NCBI GenBank assembly: GCA_947380605.1
Contig: CANCRO010000003.1
Location: 1-64,000, forward strand
Source: Chitinophagaceae bacterium
Lineage (GTDB): Bacteria; Bacteroidota; Bacteroidia; Chitinophagales; Chitinophagaceae
DNA length: 64,000 nt
Direction of reading: 5' to 3'
Shown: piece by piece, positions 10,815-19,459 of the stretch
Layout of the letters: each line of letters opens with the position of its first letter
How positions within the stretch are numbered: position 1 is the first letter of the stretch
The notes under the pieces: generated by a model
The model's database searches: none
What the model was told of the DNA's origin: nothing
The model's input: only the letters and a program-made list of their open reading frames with translations
Program-made: the position numbers and the translations under genes

Positions 10815-10922
10815 CCAGAAATATTGGATGTTATGAATGATTTTAACATCTAGTAAAGTAGCCTTTTCAAATATTTTTTTAATTTTGCCCTGTATACCAT
10901 TGTACTCCATTAAAATTTTTAC

Positions 10923-11999
10923 ATGAAATTTTTAGAAGAAATTTATTTAGACAACACGATAGGTAAATGGTTATTGGTAGCAGGCGTTATATTGCTAGCG
11001 TTGCTTCTAAAAAAATACGTGTCCCGTTATCTGGCTTCCTTACTTTATAGAATGGTTTATAAAACATGGAAATCGGTTGATAAAAAGAGTTTTATAGATT
11101 TATTATTAGCACCCTTACAATGGTTTGTTCTTACACTCATTGCTGTATTCAGTATTGATAAATTAAATTTTCCAGCAGTATTCTTTTTCAACCTATACCA
11201 TATCAGCACCCAACTGATATTTGAAAAAATTGGCATTACAATAATTGTACTTGTTTTTACTTGGCTACAACTTCGTTTAATAGATTTTATAGCTCTCGTA
11301 CTAGAATCAAAAGCAAGTTTAACAGAGGACAAAAGCGATGATCAGTTAATTGTATTTTTTAGAGATTTTCTAAAAGTGATATTGGGGATTATTGGATTTT
11401 TACTTTTACTTAAATTTACTTTCGGTCAAAATATTGGCAACCTATTAACTGGCCTTAGCATTGTAGGTGCTGCATTAGCCCTTGCTGCAAAAGAAAGTTT
11501 AGAGAATATTATTGCCTCTTTTATTATCTTTTTTGACAAGCCTTTTAAAACCGGTGACGACCTTAAAATACATTCCATATCGGGCAATGTTGAACGAATA
11601 GGATTAAGAAGCACTAAGATCAGGACTTCCGAAAAAACATTGGTAAGTGTTCCGAATAAGCAGATGGTAGACAGTATAGTGGATAACCTCAGTACAAGAA
11701 CGGAAAGAAGGGCTGAAATAATTATCGAGCTTTCTCAAAAAACTAATTCAAGTGATATTAAAAAAGCTATTGAAGCAATACAATTAATTTTACAACAACA
11801 GCCTACAGACTTGATTTCTCAAAATGTTTATTTTAAAGAAATCACTAAAACTGGACTTCAAATTAACATTGAATACCTAACGCCTATAACGCCCATGATT
11901 CAATATGAATCATTGAAACAGAACATTCACTTGCAGATTAAAGAAGTATTAGAAGAGCTTAAGATTGAATTATCTTATGCAGCAGATAAAGTGAACTAG
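10923..11999 (+). CDS. Mechanosensitive ion channel family protein (MscS-like)
   Basis: GLSIVGAALALAAKESLENIIASFIIFFDKPFKTGDDLKI...VERIGLRSTKIRT. Confidence 0.92.
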   Translation: MKFLEEIYLDNTIGKWLLVAGVILLALLLKKYVSRYLASLLYRMVYKTWKSVDKKSFIDLLLAPLQWFVLTLIAVFSIDKLNFPAVFFFNLYHISTQLIFEKIGITIIVLVFTWLQLRLIDFIALVLESKASLTEDKSDDQLIVFFRDFLKVILGIIGFLLLLKFTFGQNIGNLLTGLSIVGAALALAAKESLENIIASFIIFFDKPFKTGDDLKIHSISGNVERIGLRSTKIRTSEKTLVSVPNKQMVDSIVDNLSTRTERRAEIIIELSQKTNSSDIKKAIEAIQLILQQQPTDLISQNVYFKEITKTGLQINIEYLTPITPMIQYESLKQNIHLQIKEVLEELKIELSYAADKVN

Positions 12000-12008
12000 A
12001 TTACGATT

Positions 12009-12689
12009 TTAGAGATTGGCTTTCATCTCTATTAAAAATTCCTTCAATTTTTTCAACGACTGGATGGTTGAAAATTTTTCAGTTGATTTTTTATTATTTT
12101 TAATAAAATCCTTAGCTCCTTCCATTGTGTATTTCCTTTCTCTCATTAAATGATAAATGAGCTGGATATTTTTGATGTCCTCTGGTCTAAATAAACGATC
12201 ACCTTTTCCATTCTTTTTGGGTTTCAATACATCAAACTCGTTTTCCCACAACCTAATCAATGATTGATTAACCTTAAACATATCGGCCACCTTGCCAATG
12301 GTATAGTACATTTTTTGAAATAAGACATCATCTTCTGGCACCTCAATCAACGCGACTCCTTCACTCATTTCCTTTACACTCTTTCTACCTCTAGTTGACT
12401 TTATTTTTTCAGCAGCAATTTTAACTGCTGGTTTATTAGAAGAAGGCTTTGGAGAAGATTTTGGCTGGATAGGTACTGCTTGTCTTTCTAAAATGACATC
12501 CATTTCAGCCACTACTTCTAATTCAGGCAAAGGTTTTTGCTCAACCAATTTTTCTGACTCAACCGGCTCTTTTACTTCAGGAAGCAGTTCTTTTTTAGGC
12601 AATACTTTCTTTTCCGGAATTAAAATATTTTCCGGCTTAGGTTTCTGAGGTAAATCCCCAAAATCTAGTGCTATTTGTTTAAATGCCAT
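12009..12689 (-). CDS. MerR family transcriptional regulator with long Lys/Pro/Glu-rich N-terminal extension
   Basis: C-terminal YTIGKVADMFKVNQSLIRLWENEFDVLKPKKNGKGDRLFRPEDIKNIQLIYHL = MerR HTH; first about 125 aa low complexity. Confidence 0.85.
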   Translation of the reverse strand: MAFKQIALDFGDLPQKPKPENILIPEKKVLPKKELLPEVKEPVESEKLVEQKPLPELEVVAEMDVILERQAVPIQPKSSPKPSSNKPAVKIAAEKIKSTRGRKSVKEMSEGVALIEVPEDDVLFQKMYYTIGKVADMFKVNQSLIRLWENEFDVLKPKKNGKGDRLFRPEDIKNIQLIYHLMRERKYTMEGAKDFIKNNKKSTEKFSTIQSLKKLKEFLIEMKANL

Positions 12690-12699
12690 GATTTAAAAA

Positions 12700-13671
12700 T
12701 TAGTCAAAACTTTTAGCACTACCAGTGGCTGCAAGTTTAAGTAAGCGATCATATTGTTCTGCATTCAGGTCATTAAAGAAAAAGTAAACAGGGTCAACCG
12801 GTCTTCCAAATATATGAACTTCATAGTGACAATGAGGACCCGAACTAAGTCCAGAGTTGCCTACCCATCCAATAATCTGTCCTCTTTTTACCGATTCGCC
12901 ATCTTTTGCCTTTATACGTACCATATGCATATAAACCGATTCGTATCCATAGCCATGATTAATAATTACATGGTTTCCTTTACCTACTGCATTACCTGCT
13001 GTAGTCACCCTTCCATCACCCGTTGCATAAATAGGCGTGCCTTGGCTAGCAGTAAAATCAAGCCCCTCATGCATTTTAGGGATACCATAAATAGGATGTA
13101 TCCGATAGCCAAATCCGCTTGCAATTCTAGTCAAATCTTTATTACTCACCGGTTGAATAGCCGGAATGCTAGCCAATTTGTTTTCCTGATTATTAATCAG
13201 CTTTTCAATTTGCTTATAGCTATTAATCTGGTAAACAATCCTTGCGCTAATATTATTTAACGAAACTGCTATGTCCTTACCCAGCAAATCATCATTCATC
13301 ACGTTTACCTTGTCCACCTCTTTTTTCTTTTCTGTCAGCTTAGCTCTAGCACTATCTGGCAATGGTTTTGCCTCAAAGATGGATCGATACACTTCATTGT
13401 CCCTCTTTTCTAAACCAGCCATTTGCTCCTGAAGTACTTTTACCTTTTCATTTAAAACGGCATAATTATCCTTCATTAATTCTAGCCTCAAATTCGATTC
13501 TTTATCTGACGGTCTTGGGATAAATTTAGTGTAAATCCATATCACTAGGGCAGAACTAACTAGTAGCACCGAAAAAAAACCAAATACCCTTAGTAGTAAT
13601 ACCCGGAGAGGAGTTACCAGCTTTTCATAGCGAAGCGTATTGGTATTATAAAAATATTTTATCTTTTTCAT
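12700..13671 (-). CDS. Membrane-anchored M23 family metallopeptidase
   Basis: N-terminal TM segment, coiled coil, then HPIYGIPKMHEGLDFTASQGTPIYATGDG ... GPHCHYEVHIFGRPVDP. Confidence 0.92.
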   Translation of the reverse strand: MKKIKYFYNTNTLRYEKLVTPLRVLLLRVFGFFSVLLVSSALVIWIYTKFIPRPSDKESNLRLELMKDNYAVLNEKVKVLQEQMAGLEKRDNEVYRSIFEAKPLPDSARAKLTEKKKEVDKVNVMNDDLLGKDIAVSLNNISARIVYQINSYKQIEKLINNQENKLASIPAIQPVSNKDLTRIASGFGYRIHPIYGIPKMHEGLDFTASQGTPIYATGDGRVTTAGNAVGKGNHVIINHGYGYESVYMHMVRIKAKDGESVKRGQIIGWVGNSGLSSGPHCHYEVHIFGRPVDPVYFFFNDLNAEQYDRLLKLAATGSAKSFD

Positions 13672-13788
13672 TGCCCCAAACTCGGAGAATTTGTAATTTT
13701 TTAGAAAGTTGAATTTACGTTTAATCTTTAAATAATCACGCTTCAGCTCATTTTATATGCCCCTTCATCAACTCAACACTGAATTCTT

Positions 13789-13796
13789 TACCTTTG
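13789..13796 (+). promoter_or_regulatory. Putative -7 box TACCTTTG of alaS
   Basis: TACCTTTG matches TAnnTTTG; 72 nt upstream of the chosen alaS ATG and inside the ORF-track N-terminal extension. Confidence 0.5.
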
Positions 13797-13867
13797 CGCC
13801 GAGCAAATGTTTCACGAGCAAAGATAGAAGGAACTATTGCAAAAAAAATCCAAAAATTGATAGGTAT

Positions 13868-16588
13868 ATGTCCCAAAATGACGAAAAAAAGATAACTGCT
13901 TCAGTGAATAGCGATTTAACAGCAGCCGAAATACGGCAGCAATTCCTTGATTTCTTTCAAAACAAGGAGCATGCCATCGTTCCATCTGCACCCATTGTAT
14001 TAAAGGATGACCCCACCCTTTTGTTTACCAATGCAGGAATGAACCAATTTAAAGACTACTTCTTAGGTAATAAACCTGCCCCTTTTAAGCGTGCTGCCGA
14101 TACCCAAAAATGTCTTCGGGTAAGTGGTAAACACAATGATTTGGAAGAAGTGGGCGTAGATACCTACCATCATACCATGTTTGAGATGTTAGGCAATTGG
14201 AGCTTTGGTGATTATTTTAAAAAAGAAGCTATCGCCTGGAGCTGGGAATTACTGACTGAAGTATACAAATTAGACAAGGATAAATTATATGTAACCATTT
14301 TTGAAGGAGATGCAAAAGAAGGATTGCCTAAAGATGAAGAAGCTTTCAACGAATGGAAAAAATTTGTTCCTGAAGAAAGAATTTTATTAGGAAATAAAAA
14401 AGATAATTTTTGGGAAATGGGCGACACGGGTCCCTGTGGTCCCTGCACTGAAATTCATGTAGACTGCAGACCTGCAGAAGAAAGAAAAGAAATTGAAGGA
14501 AGTAAGTTAGTGAACAATGATCATCCTCAGGTAATTGAAATTTGGAATAACGTATTTATACAGTTCAACCGAAAAAAAGATGGAAGCCTCGAACCTCTTC
14601 CTGCACAACATGTTGATACGGGAATGGGATTCGAAAGACTTGTAAGAGTATTACAAGGTAAAACAAGTAACTACGATACAGATATTTTTACTGGTACCAT
14701 CAAGGCGATTGAAAAGATAACGGGTAAAATTTATGATCCTACTTTAACTCCTGCAGATTCTTCTAAAGCCGCTTCCGGAAAGACTTCTGTTGGTAGTGGT
14801 TGGGAAGGAGCCGTAGCCTTTCGTGTACTCGCTGATCATATCCGAGCGATTAGTTTTGCCATTGCAGATGGGCAGCTACCCTCCAATACAGGAGCTGGTT
14901 ACGTGATAAGAAGAATTTTAAGAAGGGCTGTCCGCTACTATTATTCTTACTTAGATTATAAACAACCGCTATTGTTTCAACTACTCCCTTTATTAGCGAA
15001 ACAATTTGAAAATGTTTTCCCAGAGTTGATCAAACAATTAGATTTTGTAAGTAAAGTGGTGAAAGAAGAAGAAGAGGCTTTTTTAAGGACGCTTGACAAA
15101 GGATTAAAAAGAATAGATGAAACGATTCAGCAATCACAATCTACCAAAGTAATTGAAGGAGCTATTGCATTTGAACTATATGACACTTTTGGTTTTCCGC
15201 TTGATTTAACTATGCTCATTGCCTCTGAGAATAATTTAAAAGTTGATGAAGCTGGTTTTCAAAAAGAAATGCAGCAACAAAAAAATCGTAGTCGGTCTGC
15301 AGCGGTGCTTGATACAGAAGATTGGATTACGCTAGTTGAAAACACTGCGAATCAATTTATAGGATATGATTCATTAGAAGTTGAAACCTCAGTCATCAAA
15401 TACCGCAAAGTATCTTCTAAGTCAAAGGAATTCTATCAATTAATTCTTGCTGCTACTCCATTTTATGCTGAAAGCGGTGGTCAAGTAGGCGATACGGGTT
15501 CTCTTCATTTTGGAAAAGAGACTATCGAGGTTACCAATACAAAAAAAGAAAATGATTTAATCATCCATTTTACCGATCAACTACCTAGTTCAATTAATGA
15601 AACGCTAGTAGCTAAAGTAAACGCAGCAAGAAGGAAATCAATTTCTGTGCATCACAGTGTAACGCATTTAATGCATGCTGCCCTTCGCAATACATTAGGT
15701 AAGCATGTGGCTCAAAAAGGAAGTCTTGTCAATGACGAACAACTTCGTTTTGACTTTTCACATTTTGCTAAAGTAACCGATGAAGAAATAGCGGCAGTCG
15801 AAAAAATAGTGAATGAAAAAATCAGGGAAAATGTTCCGGTAGTCATTCGCTCTATGCATAAGGATGAAGCCATTGCACTAGGGGCAATGGCATTGTTTGG
15901 TGAAAAGTATGGAGACACGGTAAGAGTAGTAATAATGGATCCAGAATACTCTATAGAATTGTGTGGAGGAACTCATATAGGTTATACAGGTGAGTTAGGT
16001 GTTTTTAAAATAAAGCATGAGACAGCGGTAGCAGCTGGTGTTCGCAGAATTGAAGCCGTTTGTGGATATGCAGCATCGCAGTACATTCATGAAACATTTT
16101 CAGAATTAAATGCGATCAAAACATTCTTAAAGAATCCGATCAATCTTCAAAAATATATTGAGAATCTAAGTTCAGAAAACAGTTCTCTTTCTAAAAAAAT
16201 TGAAGGTTTAGAAGCAAAGCAATTAGTAGGCATTCGCAATGAATTACTACAAAGAAATGAACTGATTGATAAAATAAATTTTATCGGAGAAATTATAGAG
16301 GTTAGTAGCGCAGATTCTTTAAAAAAATTATGTGTAGACTGCAAAAATCAATTGCAGGATCATGTGGTAGTACTTTGTGCAAACATAGAAGGAAAGGCCT
16401 TTGTAGCTATTGGCATTTCTGAATCAGTGGTAGCTTCAAAAAAAATAGATGCTGCTAAATTGATCAAAGAACAGGTGGCCGGCTTAATACAAGGAGGTGG
16501 TGGTGGACAGGCTACGATTGCTACTGCTGGAGGACAAAATAGTAGCCACCTGTTGAAAGTAATTGAGACGATCAAATCTTTACTCTAG
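13868..16588 (+). CDS. alaS: Alanine--tRNA ligase
   Basis: EIRQQFLDFFQNKEHAIVPSAPIV, LLFTNAGMNQFKDYFLG, SVHHSVTHLMHAALR, ELCGGTHI. Start at MSQNDEKK. Confidence 0.97.
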   Translation: MSQNDEKKITASVNSDLTAAEIRQQFLDFFQNKEHAIVPSAPIVLKDDPTLLFTNAGMNQFKDYFLGNKPAPFKRAADTQKCLRVSGKHNDLEEVGVDTYHHTMFEMLGNWSFGDYFKKEAIAWSWELLTEVYKLDKDKLYVTIFEGDAKEGLPKDEEAFNEWKKFVPEERILLGNKKDNFWEMGDTGPCGPCTEIHVDCRPAEERKEIEGSKLVNNDHPQVIEIWNNVFIQFNRKKDGSLEPLPAQHVDTGMGFERLVRVLQGKTSNYDTDIFTGTIKAIEKITGKIYDPTLTPADSSKAASGKTSVGSGWEGAVAFRVLADHIRAISFAIADGQLPSNTGAGYVIRRILRRAVRYYYSYLDYKQPLLFQLLPLLAKQFENVFPELIKQLDFVSKVVKEEEEAFLRTLDKGLKRIDETIQQSQSTKVIEGAIAFELYDTFGFPLDLTMLIASENNLKVDEAGFQKEMQQQKNRSRSAAVLDTEDWITLVENTANQFIGYDSLEVETSVIKYRKVSSKSKEFYQLILAATPFYAESGGQVGDTGSLHFGKETIEVTNTKKENDLIIHFTDQLPSSINETLVAKVNAARRKSISVHHSVTHLMHAALRNTLGKHVAQKGSLVNDEQLRFDFSHFAKVTDEEIAAVEKIVNEKIRENVPVVIRSMHKDEAIALGAMALFGEKYGDTVRVVIMDPEYSIELCGGTHIGYTGELGVFKIKHETAVAAGVRRIEAVCGYAASQYIHETFSELNAIKTFLKNPINLQKYIENLSSENSSLSKKIEGLEAKQLVGIRNELLQRNELIDKINFIGEIIEVSSADSLKKLCVDCKNQLQDHVVVLCANIEGKAFVAIGISESVVASKKIDAAKLIKEQVAGLIQGGGGGQATIATAGGQNSSHLLKVIETIKSLL

Positions 16589-16692
16589 CTTGAAATAACA
16601 ATACCTATTTTTTACCTGTTAAAACTTTTCAAAAAGACTTGCCTTAAAATAATTTTGAAAAAAAACACTGGTAATTTTAAAAAAATAAAAAC

Positions 16693-17826
16693 TTGGTTAT
16701 GAAAAAAATGCAATCTCTACTAATTGTGCTAATGGTATTCACCTTACTATCTTCTGGATTATATGCTCAGGAGCAAAAGAAAGAAATTGAAGTTAGAATT
16801 GAAAAACAGGGTGATTCCAAGAAGCAAGTATCAGGTGAAAGTTTGTCTGGAAAAGAAAAGAAAGAGCAAACAGTAACCGTCACCATCACAAAAGACAAAG
16901 GAGAAAAAGGAGAGCAAATAATTATCAATGGTTCTCCGATGGGCTCATTCGATAATATGAAATTTGACACCAGCATTCTCCAGACTATTATTATCAAAGG
17001 TGATGATGGAGAAGAAATCATTAAACGTCAATTTAATTTCAAGGACCTAGAAATGGGAGGTGATTTCCTTAAAAATTTCCAAGAGGAGAAAGAAGAAGTG
17101 ACTCCGTTTTTAGGATTATTAACAGAGAAAGCTACCGAAGGAGCAAGAGTTTTAGAAGTTACAAAAGAAAGTGCCGCTGAAAAAGCTGGACTTCAAAAAG
17201 ACGATATTATTACTAAAGTTGGAGAAGCCGATATCACTGATCCAGCAAAGCTTGCAGAGGTGATAGGGTCCAAAAAAGCAAAAGAACTAGTTAAATTATA
17301 TTATACTAGAAATGGAAAAAAATCAACGGTGCAAGTAGCGTTAGGAGAAAGGAGGAGTATTAAAAAAACTATCACTATGAATGGATCTTCTGACATGGGG
17401 AAAGTGTTAGCCATTCCAAATACGAAAGGAAATCCGATGGAAAAAATGATCATTATTGAGGATGGGAAAGGAGGAAGAGATTTTAGTTCCCCTGGAAAAA
17501 AATTCGAATTAAAATTAGATAACCAGTCAACATACGCTATGCCTAATCAAAGAAAATTAGGGCTTAGAATACAGGATCTAGAAGAAGGGGAAGGAGTAAA
17601 AGTGATTGATATCGAAAAAGAATCAGCTGCAGAAAAAGCAGGTTTACAAAAAGGTGATGTTTTAGTTTCAATAGGGGGCGTTAAAGTTAATAATACAGAC
17701 GATGCAAGACAAGAGCTTCGTCCTTCTCCCTCAAAAAATGGGTATACTATCAAAGCGAAAAGAGGGGGTAAGGAGATGACTTTTGAGGTTAAATATCCCA
17801 AAAAAATAAAAACGGTAGATCTGTAA
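16693..17826 (+). CDS. Secreted protein with two PDZ domains
   Basis: Signal peptide (MQSLLIVLMVFTLLSSGLYAQ); two PDZ-like segments each with KESAAEKAGLQKxD(I/V). Confidence 0.85.
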   Translation: MVMKKMQSLLIVLMVFTLLSSGLYAQEQKKEIEVRIEKQGDSKKQVSGESLSGKEKKEQTVTVTITKDKGEKGEQIIINGSPMGSFDNMKFDTSILQTIIIKGDDGEEIIKRQFNFKDLEMGGDFLKNFQEEKEEVTPFLGLLTEKATEGARVLEVTKESAAEKAGLQKDDIITKVGEADITDPAKLAEVIGSKKAKELVKLYYTRNGKKSTVQVALGERRSIKKTITMNGSSDMGKVLAIPNTKGNPMEKMIIIEDGKGGRDFSSPGKKFELKLDNQSTYAMPNQRKLGLRIQDLEEGEGVKVIDIEKESAAEKAGLQKGDVLVSIGGVKVNNTDDARQELRPSPSKNGYTIKAKRGGKEMTFEVKYPKKIKTVDL

Positions 17827-17836
17827 TCGCCTTCCG

Positions 17837-17985
17837 GTGACTCACCGGTGGCAGTGACTCACTGGTGGGGGCGACTCACCGGTGGGAGTGACTCACCGGT
17901 GGCAGTGACTCACTGGTGGGAGTGACTCACCGGCTTGAGTGACTCACCGGAGGGAGTGACTCACCGGAGGGAGTGACTCACCGGG
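17837..17985. repeat. 17-bp tandem repeat array, about 8.8 units, consensus GTGACTCACCGGTGGGA
   Basis: Eight full 17-nt units starting at 17837, 17854, 17871, 17888, 17905, 17922, 17939 and 17956 plus a 13-nt partial at 17973; no indels between units. Confidence 0.97.
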
Positions 17986-17993
17986 AACTTCCT

Positions 17994-18001
17994 TACCTTT
18001 G
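17994..18001 (+). promoter_or_regulatory. Putative -7 box TACCTTTG of gatB
   Basis: TACCTTTG immediately after the repeat array, with the gatB ATG at 18009. Confidence 0.55.
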
Positions 18002-18008
18002 TACTGCA

Positions 18009-19451
18009 ATGAAAAATGATAAATACGAAGTAGTAATTGGCCTGGAAGTGCATGCTCAATTGCAAACGAATAGCAAACTTTTTTGTGGGGATAGCACCTC
18101 TTTTGGTGCAGCACCCAATACCCATATTAGCCCCATTACTTTAGCTCACCCCGGCACCCTGCCCAGGATGAATAAAAAAGCTATCGAATTTGCCATTAAA
18201 CTGGGCTTAGCATTAAACTGCGAAATTGAACAGGAAAATTATTTTGCTCGCAAAAACTATTTTTATCCCGACCTTCCAAAAGGTTACCAAATAAGTCAGC
18301 ATACCACTCCGATCTGCAAAAATGGTGTTGTAAAAATAAACATCAATAATCAGCAACGCAGTGTTCAACTTAATCGAATCCATATTGAAGAAGATGCAGG
18401 AAAAAGTCTACATGATGTAGACGAAAATTATACCGCCATCGACCTAAACCGAGCCGGTGTACCCTTACTTGAAATTGTTAGTGAACCAGATCTCCATAGC
18501 AGCGAAGAAGCATTTGCCTATATCACTGAATTAAGACGCCTTGTTCGCTGGCTTGAAATATGTGATGGAAATATGGAAGAAGGTAGTATGCGATGTGATG
18601 CAAATATTTCAATTCGACTGAAAGGTGAAAAAAAATTAGGCACCCGAGTAGAAGTGAAAAATCTTAACAGTATTCGCAATGTAAAAAAAGCAATCGATCT
18701 AGAAGTAAATCGACTGATTGACATTGTTGAAAGTGGTGCATCCATCATTCAAGAAACAAGGAGCTTTGATGCCGATAATAATACTACTTTTTCTTTGCGC
18801 AGTAAAGAAGATGCAGATGACTATCGCTATTTTGCCGATCCCGATCTTACGCCATTTCATATTACCGATCAGTTTTTACAAGCAGTAAAGGATTCGCTTC
18901 CAGCACTTCCAGAAGCTTTAGAGATAAAGTATAAAGAAGTGTTTCAACTTGCTCCATATGATGCTCAGGTGATTTGTAGTGACAAGGCTTTAGTAAACTA
19001 TTTTGAGGAAATAATTAAATATACAACCAACTACAAAGCTGCTGTTAATTGGTTAATGGGTCCAATCAAATCCTATCTAAATGATCATTCTATTGAGTTG
19101 GAAGCCTTTCCGCTTAGTCCGGAAAAAACTGCTTCTTTAATTCAATTAGTGAATGATGGTAAAGTGAATTTTAGTATCGCCTCTACAAAAATTTTATCCG
19201 CACTCATTCAGGCACCTCAAAAAAATCCATTGGAGGTAGCTACAGAATTAAATCTACTTCAAGAAAGTAATAATGATTCTGTTGCTAACTGGGTTGATGA
19301 AGTAATCAATAAAATGCCTGATAAAGTAAAAGAATACCGAAGTGGAAAAAAAGGTCTTATCGGACTATTTGCAGGTGAAGTGAAAAAATTGAGTAAAGGA
19401 AAAGCAGATATGAACGTAGTCAATAAATTATTAGCCGAAAAATTAAATTAA
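18009..19451 (+). CDS. gatB: Aspartyl/glutamyl-tRNA(Asn/Gln) amidotransferase subunit B
   Basis: YEVVIGLEVHAQL, HPGTLPRMN, NYFYPDLPKGYQISQ, GNMEEGSMRCDANISI. The ORF-track GTG start at 17973 lies inside the repeat array; ATG at 18009 gives the canonical N-terminus. Confidence 0.96.
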   Translation: MKNDKYEVVIGLEVHAQLQTNSKLFCGDSTSFGAAPNTHISPITLAHPGTLPRMNKKAIEFAIKLGLALNCEIEQENYFARKNYFYPDLPKGYQISQHTTPICKNGVVKININNQQRSVQLNRIHIEEDAGKSLHDVDENYTAIDLNRAGVPLLEIVSEPDLHSSEEAFAYITELRRLVRWLEICDGNMEEGSMRCDANISIRLKGEKKLGTRVEVKNLNSIRNVKKAIDLEVNRLIDIVESGASIIQETRSFDADNNTTFSLRSKEDADDYRYFADPDLTPFHITDQFLQAVKDSLPALPEALEIKYKEVFQLAPYDAQVICSDKALVNYFEEIIKYTTNYKAAVNWLMGPIKSYLNDHSIELEAFPLSPEKTASLIQLVNDGKVNFSIASTKILSALIQAPQKNPLEVATELNLLQESNNDSVANWVDEVINKMPDKVKEYRSGKKGLIGLFAGEVKKLSKGKADMNVVNKLLAEKLN

Positions 19452-19459
19452 TTCTCGAA

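Noticed and set aside
17837-17985. Possible CRISPR array
   Set aside because: The 17-nt repeats are directly adjacent with no unique spacers, and no cas genes are in the window; it is a tandem repeat.
17831-18008. The repeat array as a coding extension of gatB (ORF-track GTG start at 17973) or of the PDZ gene
   Set aside because: 17-nt units shift frame and contain TGA stops; the PDZ gene stops at 17826 and the canonical GatB N-terminus starts at 18009.
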